DNA of 24,834 nucleotides, taken from contig MQVO02000132.1 in assembly GCA_001986395.2 (NCBI GenBank), positions 1 to 24,834 on the forward strand. Reading direction: 5' to 3'. Below, piece after piece: positions 8,235 to 18,993 of this stretch. The notes beneath the pieces were generated by a model, which was not told the DNA's origin, did no database searches, and saw nothing but the letters and a program-made list of their open reading frames with translations. Positions within the stretch are counted from its first letter, which is position 1; each line of letters begins with the position of its first letter. This stretch comes from Irpex lacteus. Lineage: Eukaryota > Basidiomycota > Agaricomycetes > Polyporales > Irpicaceae. A program made the translations under genes and the position numbers.

Positions 8235-8690
8235 TTACCCCCTTATTATTTCTTGCTGCAACCCACCATTCAACTCAAAATTTAAGGTAAAACCCCCCCC
8301 TTTTTTAATAATAATACAAAAAGGATTAATGACTAAATCACAAGTACAGGAAATCCGGTAATAAATCCAAAATCTTTTAAAATAAAATTTATCACGGAGA
8401 AGCTTATCAGTGGTATCATAAAGATGACCATCCAATTGACCTATTGTCTGATCAATCCCTCTATCCACACTTTCATCATTAAGTACTGTTCGAGTTGTGC
8501 TAAAATAACGCTTAGCATTTGCGTTTACAAACACCTTAAAACCTTGCCCTTGACAAGCTAAATCTTTGAGTTTCCCCCCTTAACTATGACGAGCAAGATG
8601 TTACGATGAGGCACGACGTCACATATACCATCATTAACTTTCTGTTCAATAACCATAATTAGTTTATTATAGACAATTATCCCCTTATAA
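8235..8690 (-). pseudogene. Decayed unrecognised coding sequence, downstream part
   Basis: A minus-strand frame reads MVIEQKVNDGICDVVPHRN and NILLVIVKGG, then, after a C-run of variable length near 8574-8580 (six in copy A, five in copy B), KDLACQGQGFKVFVNANAKR, YFSTTRTVLNDESVDRG, DQTIGQLDGHLYDTTDK, LLRDKFILKDFGFITG. Copy B ends in TAG after FPVLVI; copy A shifts because of an extra A near 8385. The unusually GC-containing codons and consistent protein-like composition suggest a once-real gene. No family recognised. Copy B: 19243-19700 region. Confidence 0.45.
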
Positions 8691-8699
8691 CTAGTTAAT

Positions 8700-9048
8700 G
8701 TATTACATTAAATTCGTACATCCTTACTATAAAATAAACCTCAACCCTCGGATGTTTTATACATTTTATAATAGTTTGCTACAGAGCCACCTCGAACATA
8801 TAGATTTATATCATACGCTGCTTTTAAATACACAAAGAAATACATTTTATAGCTCCCATAATCCTCTCCTCCATTGAAATAAATTTAAAGATTCTCCCTC
8901 CCCTAAAAATAAAAGTTAAAATAAAAAGGATAAAGTGTGTTTTATTTAAATTGGTTAATGTAAGCCCAATTTGTTTTTGACAGTTAATTCGATTAAACCT
9001 TTTTGGATTATATAAGGATGTTTTTAAACTTAATTTCTCTTCCATATC
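8700..9048 (-). pseudogene. Decayed unrecognised coding sequence, upstream part
   Basis: An ATG at 9045 starts MEEKLSLKTSLYNPKRFN, 73 codons in copy A, but copy B loses a base near 20012. A second overlapping frame is more protein-like in code 4: FNGGEDYGSYKMYFFVYLK, then AAYDINLYVRGGSVANYYK, MYKTSEGWGLFYSKDVRI with Trp from TGA, ending TAA. The frame after that TAA leads directly into the downstream part at 8690. It probably represents one degenerating gene; identity unknown. A perfect palindrome lies just upstream of the ATG. Confidence 0.4.
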
Positions 9049-9070
9049 AAAAGGATAAGCTTATCCTTTT
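9049..9070. repeat. Perfect 22-bp palindrome
   Basis: The arm AAAAGGATAAG is followed immediately by its complement, with a HindIII-like AAGCTT centre. Copy B is identical at 20058-20079. It sits four bases upstream of the ATG at 9045 and is followed by a T-run on the plus strand. It could be a hairpin or a dimeric protein-binding site; there is no direct evidence for either. Confidence 0.7.
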
Positions 9071-9191
9071 TTTTTTTATTTAATAATTTGTATACAAATA
9101 AACGAATCACAACTTTATCCTCGAGTTAATATATACTATGGTTATTTGTCAGTATAGTTTATTGTTAGACACAAATAATACCCACTTTTAA

Positions 9192-9404
9192 CTAAACTTT
9201 GGAGATATTAGAAGCAGCACCAATAGAAAAATATATTGTAACCTCTTTAGTGTCGACATTAGTAACCTCCACTTTCATAAAAGTTTTTTAAACCTTTGCG
9301 TTAATTAAATTTGCACTTTCGTCAACTGAGTTTAACTTGAAAGTATATCTCCCTAAAACAGGTTTATCTTGCTCCAAGTAAATAAAATGTTCAATGTATC
9401 TTTT
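9192..9404 (-). pseudogene. Intron ORF tail with NUMOD-like modules
   Basis: Directly in frame after the cox1 piece: KRYIEHFIYLEQDKPVLGRY, TFKLNSVDESANLINAKV, TAA at 9288-9290, then, still in frame, MKVEVTNVDTKEVTIYFSIG and AASNISKV, TAG at 9192-9194. The block VEVTNVDTKEVT..YFSIGAAS and the K-P-x-x-G-R-Y-T-F-K ending resemble the NUMOD1-type DNA-binding modules that end fungal mitochondrial intron endonucleases. The catalytic part is absent, and the exon runs into the tail without an intron 5' region. Copy B (20203-20415) has an extra T and an extra A. Confidence 0.6.
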
Positions 9405-9749
<345 letters not shown>

Positions 9750-9753
9750 TATT

Positions 9754-9939
9754 GATTATTACTATAACTATCCTCTTACAAGAATACTGAGAGTTATAGG
9801 GGGAGTAGAAGCAGTAGTCGTATTGTTAAAGAAACATTTGCTTTGCCCATATCCTCTGGATATTATTTTAGCTTTTATAGCTTTAGTTCAATTTACCCAG
9901 ACCCCACAAAAACTAGTTAGAATTAATTATAATTCCTAG
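9754..9939 (+). pseudogene. Short hydrophobic ORF of unknown family
   Basis: Open from the edge of the cox1 piece to a TAG at 9937-9939 inside hairpin element 9: DYYYNYPLTRILRVIGG, VEAVVVLLKKHLLCPYPLD, IILAFIALVQFTQTPQKL. Two hydrophobic segments flank a CPYPLD turn, so it looks like part of a small membrane protein. There is no start codon; the 5' end is cut at the cox1 junction and the 3' end is replaced by the palindrome. In copy B (20764-20948) one G is missing near 20812. No family assigned with confidence. Confidence 0.45.
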
Positions 9940-9949
9940 TTTTTTGGGG
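9902..9949. repeat. Palindromic hairpin element 9
   Basis: CCCCACAAAAACTAGTTAGA, then attaattataattc, then CTAGTTTTTTGGGG. It supplies the stop codon of the ORF at 9754-9939, so insertion of the element may have truncated that gene. Copy B: 20911-20958. Confidence 0.85.
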
Positions 9950-10026
9950 AAGCTTTATTTTAATTAAATTGAGTGGTTTATCTCTCTTGTTTCTGCTCTT
10001 CTTTGTTGATGTGTAATTTCATTTGC

Positions 10027-10131
10027 ACCTGGGTAACCATCGTAGACCACAACTATGGATTCATTCTTACATTAGCAATTAGTAGTGTGGGTGTATTTGG
10101 TACTCTTCTTGCTGGAGACTATAATCAATAA
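10027..10131 (+). pseudogene. nad1-like fragment (copy A)
   Basis: A frame reading TWVTIVDHNYGFILTLAISS and VGVFGTLLAG, then DYNQ and TAA. ND1 has a similar stretch (D-x-N-x-G followed by a helix ending in S-x-x-x-x-G-x-L-L-A-G-W), so it is probably a complex I subunit 1 relic of about 30 residues. The usual W and SNSKYAF after LAG are missing. The match is short, so the identity is tentative. Copy B: 21037-21141, identical. Confidence 0.45.
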
Positions 10132-10154
10132 ATCAATAATAATAAACTATTATA

Positions 10155-10181
10155 TTAATTCTTTTATTTTAGTTAAAAACC
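10155..10181. repeat. 27-bp joint repeat (two copies per unit)
   Basis: ttaattcttttattttag plus ttaaaaacc occurs at 10155-10181 and 10815-10841, and in copy B at 21165-21191 and 21827-21853. The second copy overlaps the point where LAGLIDADG_2 similarity ends, so it marks a join. Confidence 0.8.
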
Positions 10182-10638
10182 GGGGGGAACTGTTTACTGT
10201 ATGTAACACTAACACAGTATTGGAGTAGTTATATTTCTACAAAGTATACCCTACAATTACAATCTTAACAGATATTAACAGAGATATTAACTTGTTATAA
10301 ACTTCATAATGTTAAGTTATGATTAGGTATGGTAATAAAAAATGAGATATAAAGTAAGGAATAGTAAGCTTCTACTACTCAAACATATAAAAAAGTTTGG
10401 GGAAAAGTATATTCACAGTAATATAATGTGCAGTTTGACAGTGTAAGTGTAGTAGTTTAGCTCTTATAACTAAAAATAAATTAAATTTGGGTCTCCCTAT
10501 CTTATAATTTATTTCAGGAGAGAGGGAGTTACATTATAGAATACACATTCTTTTTGTTTACTTTTTCTTTAAGAGAACTGAAAAAACATAAAAACTACTC
10601 TAAGACTATTTAGATTACTAGCGAAACTATAAAAGTTG

Positions 10639-10695
10639 TATAACCCTTGGATTCGGTGGTTATAGAAAGCAATGATCTCGTGATGCGAGAAATTG
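10639..10695. other. Two adjacent GC-richer hairpins
   Basis: Hairpin 1: TATAACC and GGTTATA with loop CTTGGATTCGGT (10639-10664). Hairpin 2: CAAT-GA-TCTCG and CGAGA-A-ATTG with loop TGATG (10670-10695). Both are conserved exactly in copy B (21651-21676 and 21682-21707). They are the most structured sequence in a non-coding stretch. They do not make a tRNA cloverleaf. A small structured RNA or an origin-like site are possibilities. Confidence 0.5.
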
Positions 10696-10828
10696 ACTAA
10701 GAGAAAAAATAATAAAAATGAATAAATTCAATATCTTTTTATTCTTTCATTATACACAATTGATTAGTTTTGTAAGAGTTCAAATAAGTAATAAATTTAA
10801 TTTGGGGGGAAGGGTTAATTCTTTTATT

Positions 10829-10983
10829 TTAGTTAAAAACCATTGATCTTTTCTATCCAATAAAACACCAGTATATATATTTAGTTTAGTATTAATAGCT
10901 AAAGCTAAACTTTCTACATCTGATTTAGAATAACTGTTTGTGTATATTCTAACTCTATTTCTACCTTTATCAAAATTATATTT
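10829..10983 (-). pseudogene. LAGLIDADG_2-type endonuclease tail (copy A)
   Basis: The minus strand reads NFDKGRNRVRIYTNSYSKSD, then VESLALAINTKLNIYTGVLL, DRKDQW, FLT. This matches the late part of single-motif LAGLIDADG_2 intron endonucleases (R-I-Y-T-N-S-F/Y-S, A-I-x-x-K-L-x-I, V-L-x-D-R-x-x-Q-W/Y-x-L-T). After FLT the frame leaves the family and enters the 27-bp repeat. No LAGLIDADG helix remains. The host gene cannot be told from this piece. Confidence 0.75.
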
Positions 10984-11213
10984 ATTTTATATTTATCTTT
11001 TCTTTATGATTTTAATTTAGGTATATTCTATTTGTTAGCCGTATCATCTTTAGCAACTTAATTTATAAGGAATACTCTTAGCCGGATGCCGCCAGTACCA
11101 AAATAATAGTAAGTTGTGATTTATATTTTTTATATGAAAGTGTAAGCTTTTTACTTCTTTTATGTTGAGGACTCCAATTATTTAATAATAATACATATTA
11201 TTTACTCTCCTGT
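10984..11213. other. Short spacer with a GC island
   Basis: No gene is supported. A GC-rich island, gccggatgccgccagtacc (11081-11099; copy B 22092-22110), stands out in otherwise AT-rich sequence. The spacer ends at the 34-bp repeat that joins one unit to the next. Confidence 0.5.
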
Positions 11214-12291
11214 GACTGTGTAATTTATTTAATTTTATTTTAAGTAGAGGGTCCCCCTATTAAATTTTATTTATTATCATAGCAATATATTTCTTATCTT
11301 ATTACATCTTTATTAATTTAATTCATTTTATTTATTTTACACTTATAAATAGTAAACAATAATATTCCGTTTATATTAGTTATAAATCAAATTAAAAATA
11401 GCAATCAATCCTATACACTAACCATTTTATGGAATTGTAGTATACCTAGCTATTTTAAAACAAATTATTATAATTTAATATAAACAAAAATTTAATATAT
11501 AAAAATGGAAAATATATTAAAAAAAGGGAGGGTGTGATTTTTAATTAAATCAGCTACAGTACATCAATCTTTAAAATTAAAAAATTTTTACCCAAGGGAC
11601 ACTCTTATTTTACCAAAGAAAATAGTGATAAAAAGAAGAGTGACTTTATTATTTTTCTTCAATTAACTATATTTTTATTCTTTAACATTACTCCCCAAAA
11701 AACTAGTTAGAATTATTTCTAATTCCTAGTTTTTTGGGTCATTATTATTTATTATAATAGTTAAAATAACTTTATTATCTTTATTTTTCTTTATATTCTC
11801 TTTAATCTTTAGCTTTACTCAAAAGGGGCTAGTCGTAGTTCAAATGATCTAGTTTTAGTTAGTTAAATAAAGAAGATAGTAAAGTTACCTCTTCGATCTT
11901 TAGTTTCACTCATTAGACTGATTGCTAAAGTTCAAATTATTAATAGTTTGGGAATATAAACAAAAATTAAATATATAAAATGGAAGACTAACCGTCCACC
12001 TATTTTTTTTATTATCTAATTTATTTTGTTCCCTCCCTCCCTAATTCTTTTATTTAAATATAATATAAAATTTTACTATAATTCCTTACAAAAATAATGT
12101 AGACTTAGTTGCTCACTTAATCTTATTTACTTTATTTACTTAACCTTCCCCAAAAAACTAATTATTTCTAATTCCTAGTTTTTTGGGATTAGCTAATTCA
12201 ACTAAACTATTTTTTAATAAACTAACTAATGGTACTATAATTAAGAAATGTGCAAAGTATAGAACTGTATTTATTTGTTAAAATTCTATAA

Positions 12292-12536
12292 ATGAAAACT
12301 CTATAAATAAAATTTTTACGTTGCTCCACCTCCTAGATAAAGGACAAATTGGAGGTACTGTTTACGGACGTTATGTTTCTTTAGTTTATACTTTATTCAT
12401 GGAAAAACAAAATAATATTGTAACAGCCAATAAGAGATTATATCCTTTTACAGAAGTGAATCCGTTTATGAGTTGGAGTGAGAAATTGTCAATGGTTTTA
12501 TACGGTGATTCACCTGAAGCTAAGATCTTAAGGTAA
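12292..12536 (+). CDS. Short ORF related to a segment of the large ORF, copy B
   Basis: Copy B is open from about 12318 to the TAA at 12534-12536. The upstream ATG at 12292 is out of frame by one base because an A-run has four rather than five A's, and copy C shows the joined form. The product would be about 81 aa, with a GG-containing hydrophobic start (GQIGGTVYG, then YVSLVYTLFM) and a C-terminal YPFTEVNPFMSW motif ending ILR. The C-terminal half matches part of the large ORF, so it may be a paralogue or a detached domain. Not assigned to a known family. Confidence 0.55.
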
Positions 12537-13177
12537 AATATAATTTACCATTTATATATACCTATAGTTAATTCTCTAATAATAATTTAATATAAAGATT
12601 AATAAATGCTAGTTAAAGTTTAATAGAGTTATATTTGGAATAGTAATAAATGAGTTATTAAATAAATTAGTATATCAGTGCAAAGTAAATAAAAAGTGAA
12701 AGAGAGAGTATAATTCTTTAGTCTTGCACAGAAAAAGAAAAAGAGTAAAGTAAAAAAAAAATCCTAGCAATAAGCTTATATAAAAATAACTATCTGTTTT
12801 TTAGTTGGAAATGGATTAGAGTTGTCATAAAGTTATAGGGCATATGTAACTAAGTAGTGCAGTGGTAAGAGGAAAGTGTGTATAGATTAAATATAATAAA
12901 AAATTAAAGTAGTGATATAAATTAAAATTATTTATTTTAACAGATTAAAATTTTACTATATTTATTTTCTTTAGTAAAGATTATTTACAAGGATAGGAGG
13001 ATAAATCAAGAGAGTCAGTAATTAATTATCTAAGTTATACAGTTTACTTCTATGAACCTATACCCTCCCCAAAAAACATCCCCAAAAACTAGGTATTATA
13101 AATAATTCTAACTAGTTTTTTTGGGGATTATTTCTACTCTTAAGGTAAAATATAATTAGAGCTGCAACCCTAGAATA

Positions 13178-13890
<713 letters not shown>

Positions 13891-13894
<4 letters not shown>

Positions 13895-14210
13895 GTACCT
13901 CCCCTATTCTTTTTATTAATAATTACCTTCATTTGTTCGATCCACCGCATGTAGCTGTGAAGCTTCAGTCCTGTCAGAGGGTGAAGCCCGGAGAATAGAA
14001 GAAAGTAACCACTGTTGTCAGATCCCGTAGTGAAGTCATAACCAAAGTATTATAACCATCTGATGTGTGAATCTTTACACGAGTGTTAAATAGTAGCCGC
14101 AGTGCTTCAAACAGTACTAGATGTGGACGTTGCTTCAGACTAAAACAGAAATCACCGTTGGACTTAATATGGAAGGATCCTTCAGCAATAGTAAATCCTA
14201 CTACCATCCA
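13891..14210 (-). pseudogene. LAGLIDADG homing endonuclease, C-terminal fragment (copy B)
   Basis: Identical to copy A, including the frameshift between FFYSPG and LHPLTGLKLHSY. The shared break means the gene was already dead before the unit was duplicated or circularised. Confidence 0.8.
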
Positions 14211-14866
14211 AAAAAACTAGTTAGAATTATTTTAGGGTACAGACTGTGTAATTTATTTAATTTTATTTTAAGTAGAGGGTCTATTTAACAATATAATTCT
14301 AACTAATACCCTTTGTGGAATATGGATAGACTAAGTAAATAGCTATCTTATTATTTATTCTAATTCTCTTTAACCTAAAGGATAATAAATACTCTATTTA
14401 TTTAACTGAGTGTCCTCCCTCCAATTAACTTGGGTTCCAAAGAGTTAAGATTAGTACTAGAGGGATTCCCCTTGTGTCCTCCCTCCAATTAACTTACAAA
14501 TAATAACTAAAGAATCAGAGTCCCAAAAACACTAGGAATTAGAATTCATTCTAATTAGTTTTTTGGGGGATTGTTAGAATAAGAATAAATTTAATTAAAC
14601 AATTAAAATAAATTAATGTTTGTTCTCTCAAGATGAGTAAAGTTAAAGAATTTAAAGGGAGCTAGCGATTAATAATAAATAATCTTAGAATAATATTTTT
14701 ATAATTATTTAACTCTTTTCCCTACTCTATTTATTTAACTCTTCAAAAGAATAATAGTTTATTGTAATCACTCTCCACTCCACTTTAGTGGCTAGTGGCT
14801 TAATAAATTATTTAATTATTTTGGTAGGGGTTATTAAAATTTAATTAAATTTTAATTAGGGCACCT

Positions 14867-15100
14867 ATAATAACATTAAGACAAACTGATCTGATAGTTA
14901 TAGTAGCTTAGAGTTCTTTATCTCATATGGCTGTATGTATATTAAGTATATTCTCTTATAGTATCACAGGTTTAACTGGTAGTTTAGTATTATCAGTAGC
15001 TCATGGTTTTGTATCATCAGGTCTACTTATTAAAGTAGGAGAAAGGGGAATAAGATTAAAAAGAAAGAAAGACTGTGTAATTTATTTAATTTTATTTTAA
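14867..15100 (+). pseudogene. nad4: nad4 central fragment (copy B)
   Basis: Identical to 3865-4098, including the in-frame TAG replacing the conserved Tyr. The 34-bp repeat overlaps its 3' end at 15071. Confidence 0.8.
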
Positions 15101-15109
15101 GTAGATTAA

Positions 15110-15409
15110 AAAAGTATTGATTGTCTTTATTTGCATCAACAAAATCTCAGTCTCAGTAAAGTATTTCTAGTGCATGTGTTAGAAGTGTTGTTGGTAGTAC
15201 TCAGCAGTGAACTGGTATGTATAGAAAAGTATAATAAAGATTTAGAAAGTGGAGTAATAAGTAATGAATGTAAATTTTTAGAGTACCGTAGTGAAAACAA
15301 TCTATATCTCTCTAATGAGGAATTAATATTATTGGGTTTAGAATTAGTTATTCTTCTATCAAATAACAGTAATTTAATAGAAGTTAAGGTAATAAAAAGG
15401 ATAAATTAA
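15110..15409 (+). CDS. Unrecognised ORF, about 100 codons (copy B)
   Basis: Identical in sequence to the ORF at 4108-4407. The perfect conservation between the copies contrasts with the indels in the large ORF, but the sequence has few long homopolymers, so it says little about selection. Confidence 0.4.
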   Translation, partial: KSIDCLYLHQQNLSLSKVFLVHVLEVLLVVLSSELVCIEKYNKDLESGVISNECKFLEYRSENNLYLSNEELILLGLELVILLSNNSNLIEVKVIKRIN

Positions 15410-16767
15410 AAAAGTACTTCCAACAAAGAGCCTAGTTTTTTTGGATAGATTTATAAACCATTCTATACTTTTATCTGTTATCTAGAAATTATACAAAGAG
15501 TTATTGAAAATGAAAAACAAGATTTTACTGTTATACATAGACATAATAATATATCTGATGCATACGTAGAAAGAATTATAAATACATTCCAACATCTTAC
15601 ATGAAAATGGGCGTTGTGTTCTAGTATTATATAATATATCTATAAACTCGAAGAATATAAAAATATAGCTAAAATAATACATAATACTATTCTTGATAGA
15701 GAATACCCTGCCGATTATATAGATAAAAGTACAAATATATTATATTCGGATTGATGCAAATGGTACTCGTCTTGACACTCCCCCCTAAATTAAAAAAGTA
15801 TTGATTGTCTTTATTTGCTTTTATCGGAGATTCCTCATTCTAGTAAACTTTATTACTATACAAATATATCGTATTATTCCCTTCATATCTTAAGGTTCCA
15901 ATCCCCTTTAGCTTTACAAGTATTTGATGAGACTATATTTAAGATTAGAAGACTGATTATCCTCCAACCACGACCTCTTAGATTCTAAGTGGATTGTCTT
16001 AATACTCAGATAATCCAAAAAACTGTTCAATTCTTATGCATACTGGTGACGAACTAAAGAGATTTATTGCCATCAAAATTGAAAAGTGTGATCATTATAG
16101 TTATAAAATTACTGAGCTAACTGTAAAAATCTCATAGATCCCAAAAAACTAATTATTTCTGTCCACAATCCAATCCACTTTGTGGGCTGGGTCCTAGTTT
16201 TTTTTAGTTTAAGTAAAAAATCTATCCTTCGACAGTACAAACTGTGGATGGAGATATATAAACCTAAAAGAGAGTTAAGATGTCTAAAACTGAGATAAAA
16301 ATAATCGTTGCCTCTTCTTCTTATTTTATTTCTTTTATTTTTTTTTTTATTAAAAAAGATAAAGGGCAAAAAGACAAAAAGAGGTAATTATTTATATTAT
16401 TACTATTTAGTAAAGGTTATAGAATACATTAAGAAGTAAAAACAAGTTAACTTGGGGTAAAATTTTATAAAAAAGAAATTTAATTAAATTAAGGGTATAT
16501 ATTAAGCAAGTCTCCCTACTTTTATTTTAAAGAAAAAAGGGAGAGAAGAAGAGTAAAGTTTATTATATAATATTTAACACTTATGTCTGGAACAAAAATA
16601 ATTTAATTTAAATTAAGAAATTAGTACCACTTTGTATCTAAAATTTTTAGATTTAAATCAGGACAATATAAAAATAGTTAATTATATATTTTTATTATAT
16701 TAGACACAAAATTATTCCTATAGACAAATTCTAACTCCCATTACACTAACTCGCATTTGGGGTTATA

Positions 16768-18600
16768 TTAAAAATCTCATTTATCATTATCCTCATTTGA
16801 TGATTTACTCTCATTAATATTACTTTCAGGAGTATCATCTTGAGTTTTATCAGCCCACACATCATCTAATATTTTAGAGATAGAATCATCTCTTTTAATA
16901 GATTCTAAAATCAACTGGGCTGGCAAACTCATCATGATAATTATAAATAGATTTATTAAACTCTTTTGGAGTCTTATCTACATTAGAATTATGATCATGA
17001 TCGTAAGAACTTCCTTCACTTGACCAATAATTTTCATCATTAGGTTCATTATATCTTCTTACATCACGTTCTAAATCTTTATCTTCCATATATGCATCAT
17101 TTATTCTATAGATATTAGGCTTAAATTTTGAATCTTTATCATGCTCATTCTTATATTCATGGGGAATATTTGAATTATCATGAGTATCAGTATCAAAAAT
17201 AGTTGTAGGTGCTTGCTCTCTTAGAGCTCTCTTATTACTAATCATTTTATGGAATGCATCAAGTATTGGATGTCTACGCTGAGGTTCTTCTTCTTCATCA
17301 TCTAAAACTCACTGTAGCTCTATCTGCTTTAGTTTGTTTAGATGATTTATTTGTATCCTCTTGTTTATCTTTACCTTTATCATTTTTACCTTATCATCTT
17401 CTGTTTGATGATCATTCACCTCAGATTTATGAGATTGAGGTTGATGATCACTAACATCAGATTTAGGAGATTGAGGTTGATTGTTAGAAGATTTATTAGA
17501 TGATCCTTCAGCTGGATTTACATCATTTTTGGGACCTGGACCTTTACCTTTTTCATACTCATGTTCACTCCATGCTTTCTGATCATCAGCAGGAATATTT
17601 GCAGGGTCAATAGGAGTAGATTTTATTGGGTTTTTAGCTTCATTAAATGCATTTTCCATACTAAAGTTTTTAAGTGTATCTTTAACAGAAGGTGCATGTA
17701 ATGGTGAGTTGTGTCCAGTACCAGCTACAGATTGTTTTAAATAACTTGTTTTCTCAAATGCTGCTGAGGGATCGAAGGGTCCGCTCGGTTTTGCAGGAGT
17801 GTGTACACCTGTACCATGTACAAATACATCGTGAGCTTCTTGAACCTCTCTTAACCTAGTCTCTCTCAACAATCTTTCACTGTTACTTTCACCAAATACA
17901 GCTAATCTTAATCTATTAAACCAGTTATCATGAGGATTATCCATTGTATATGGAAATTGTGCACGATTTACTGTATTTGGATTAGTTTTGATCATGCATA
18001 AAATTATTGAACGCATCTGATGTATTTGCTCCAGATACCCAATGGAACGGATTGAACCAATTCAATGCTGTTCTGTAGTTACCTGTCACCATTGGTAAGA
18101 CCATCATATAACCAATATATGGGGTTTCTGTGTGTTCTTGCATCATTTATTTGTATATCAGGTTGATCACCAGGTGCACCTAATCCATTCTGTGGAACAT
18201 TATTATTTACATTAGGAGTTCTATTCCATGGAAATAAATTTGTTATGATTGATGGATCTTTGTATACTGAAAATGCTGTGAATATTACTCCAAATGAGAC
18301 AATTCCACCAACTACCCACCATACCCATGTAGGTACCCAACTATCTGTATGTGTCTTCCCTGTAAGTGGACTCATATATTGTTGTGGGTATTTTACTGAA
18401 ATTGGATTCTATCTTGGTACGGTGTATCTGTCCATACTTCCTGAGGAGAATATATTTGGATTTACAGGTCTGGTGTCGTATGAGTTTGAGCCCCATCTCC
18501 ATATTTTCCAATCTGGATCTGGTGGTGGTCTTGGTACTAGCCACTCATCAAATAGTCTGTAAATCCATCCAAATAATCTCTTTGTACCATAGTATAAAAT
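16768..18600 (-). CDS. Large unrecognised membrane-anchored ORF (copy B, several frameshifts)
   Basis: The same gene as 5765-7593. Relative to copy A it has one-base changes near 16907, 17303, 17390, 17986, 18094, 18369 and 18415, all within short homopolymers, and lacks the copy A break near 6120. The two copies break at different places, and their consensus is open from the ATT near 18600 to TAA at 16768. That pattern fits read errors better than gene decay. Upstream of the ATT, copy B stays open a little further (a Lys/Tyr/Asn-rich AT stretch) because of one extra base in an AT run. Domain content is as in copy A. Confidence 0.6.
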
Positions 18601-18809
18601 ATATTTATATTTATTTTTATAGTTACTTTACTAACTAAATAGTAAGTTTAGAGGTTTAGTGTATAGCTAATTTGATAATAACAATCCACCATCTTCATCT
18701 TAATAATAAGGAAGGTGTTTCTCCTTATTTTATACCTTTTTTATTTATTTAATAATAAAAGGGGAAAAAATTGATAAATGGTATTAGTTATTGTAGTATT
18801 ATTTTTATA

Positions 18810-18880
18810 GGTGCCAAGAGGAATTGAACCTCTGAAAAAGTATTAACAGTACTCCACATTAACCACTCTGACATGGCACC
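18810..18880 (-). tRNA. trnN: tRNA-Asn (GUU), copy B
   Basis: Same gene as 7801-7873 but 71 nt long, with a normal four-base variable region. This is the more credible form. The acceptor, anticodon (GTT) and T arms are unchanged. Confidence 0.88.
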
Positions 18881-18920
18881 CTAATTTTTATAAGTTAAAA
18901 TATTTTATTTTTTTTAAGTA

Positions 18921-18993
18921 TATGGTAGGCGTGACTCGAACACGCTAGGGCTCTTTCCCAAAAAGAGTAACAATCCACTTAGTCTTCTACCAT
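18921..18993 (-). tRNA. trnP: tRNA-Pro (UGG), copy B
   Basis: Identical 73-nt tRNA in the second unit, with anticodon TGG and all stems intact. Confidence 0.93.

Larger units (their letters stand above)
10132..10814. other. Non-coding region with two hairpins and a joint repeat
   Basis: No gene is supported. It contains the first copy of a 27-bp repeat (10155-10181), a G-run after it whose length differs between copies (six and seven), and two adjacent hairpins at 10639-10695. The ctccctatcttataat and caggagagagggag stretches near 10492-10528 are partly complementary. Copy B: 21142-21826. Confidence 0.5.

Noticed and set aside
16109..16369. An 86-codon minus-strand frame in copy B
   Set aside because: It lies over the nested hairpin and a long T-run, is rich in F, K and R from low-complexity sequence, and is not open in copy A.
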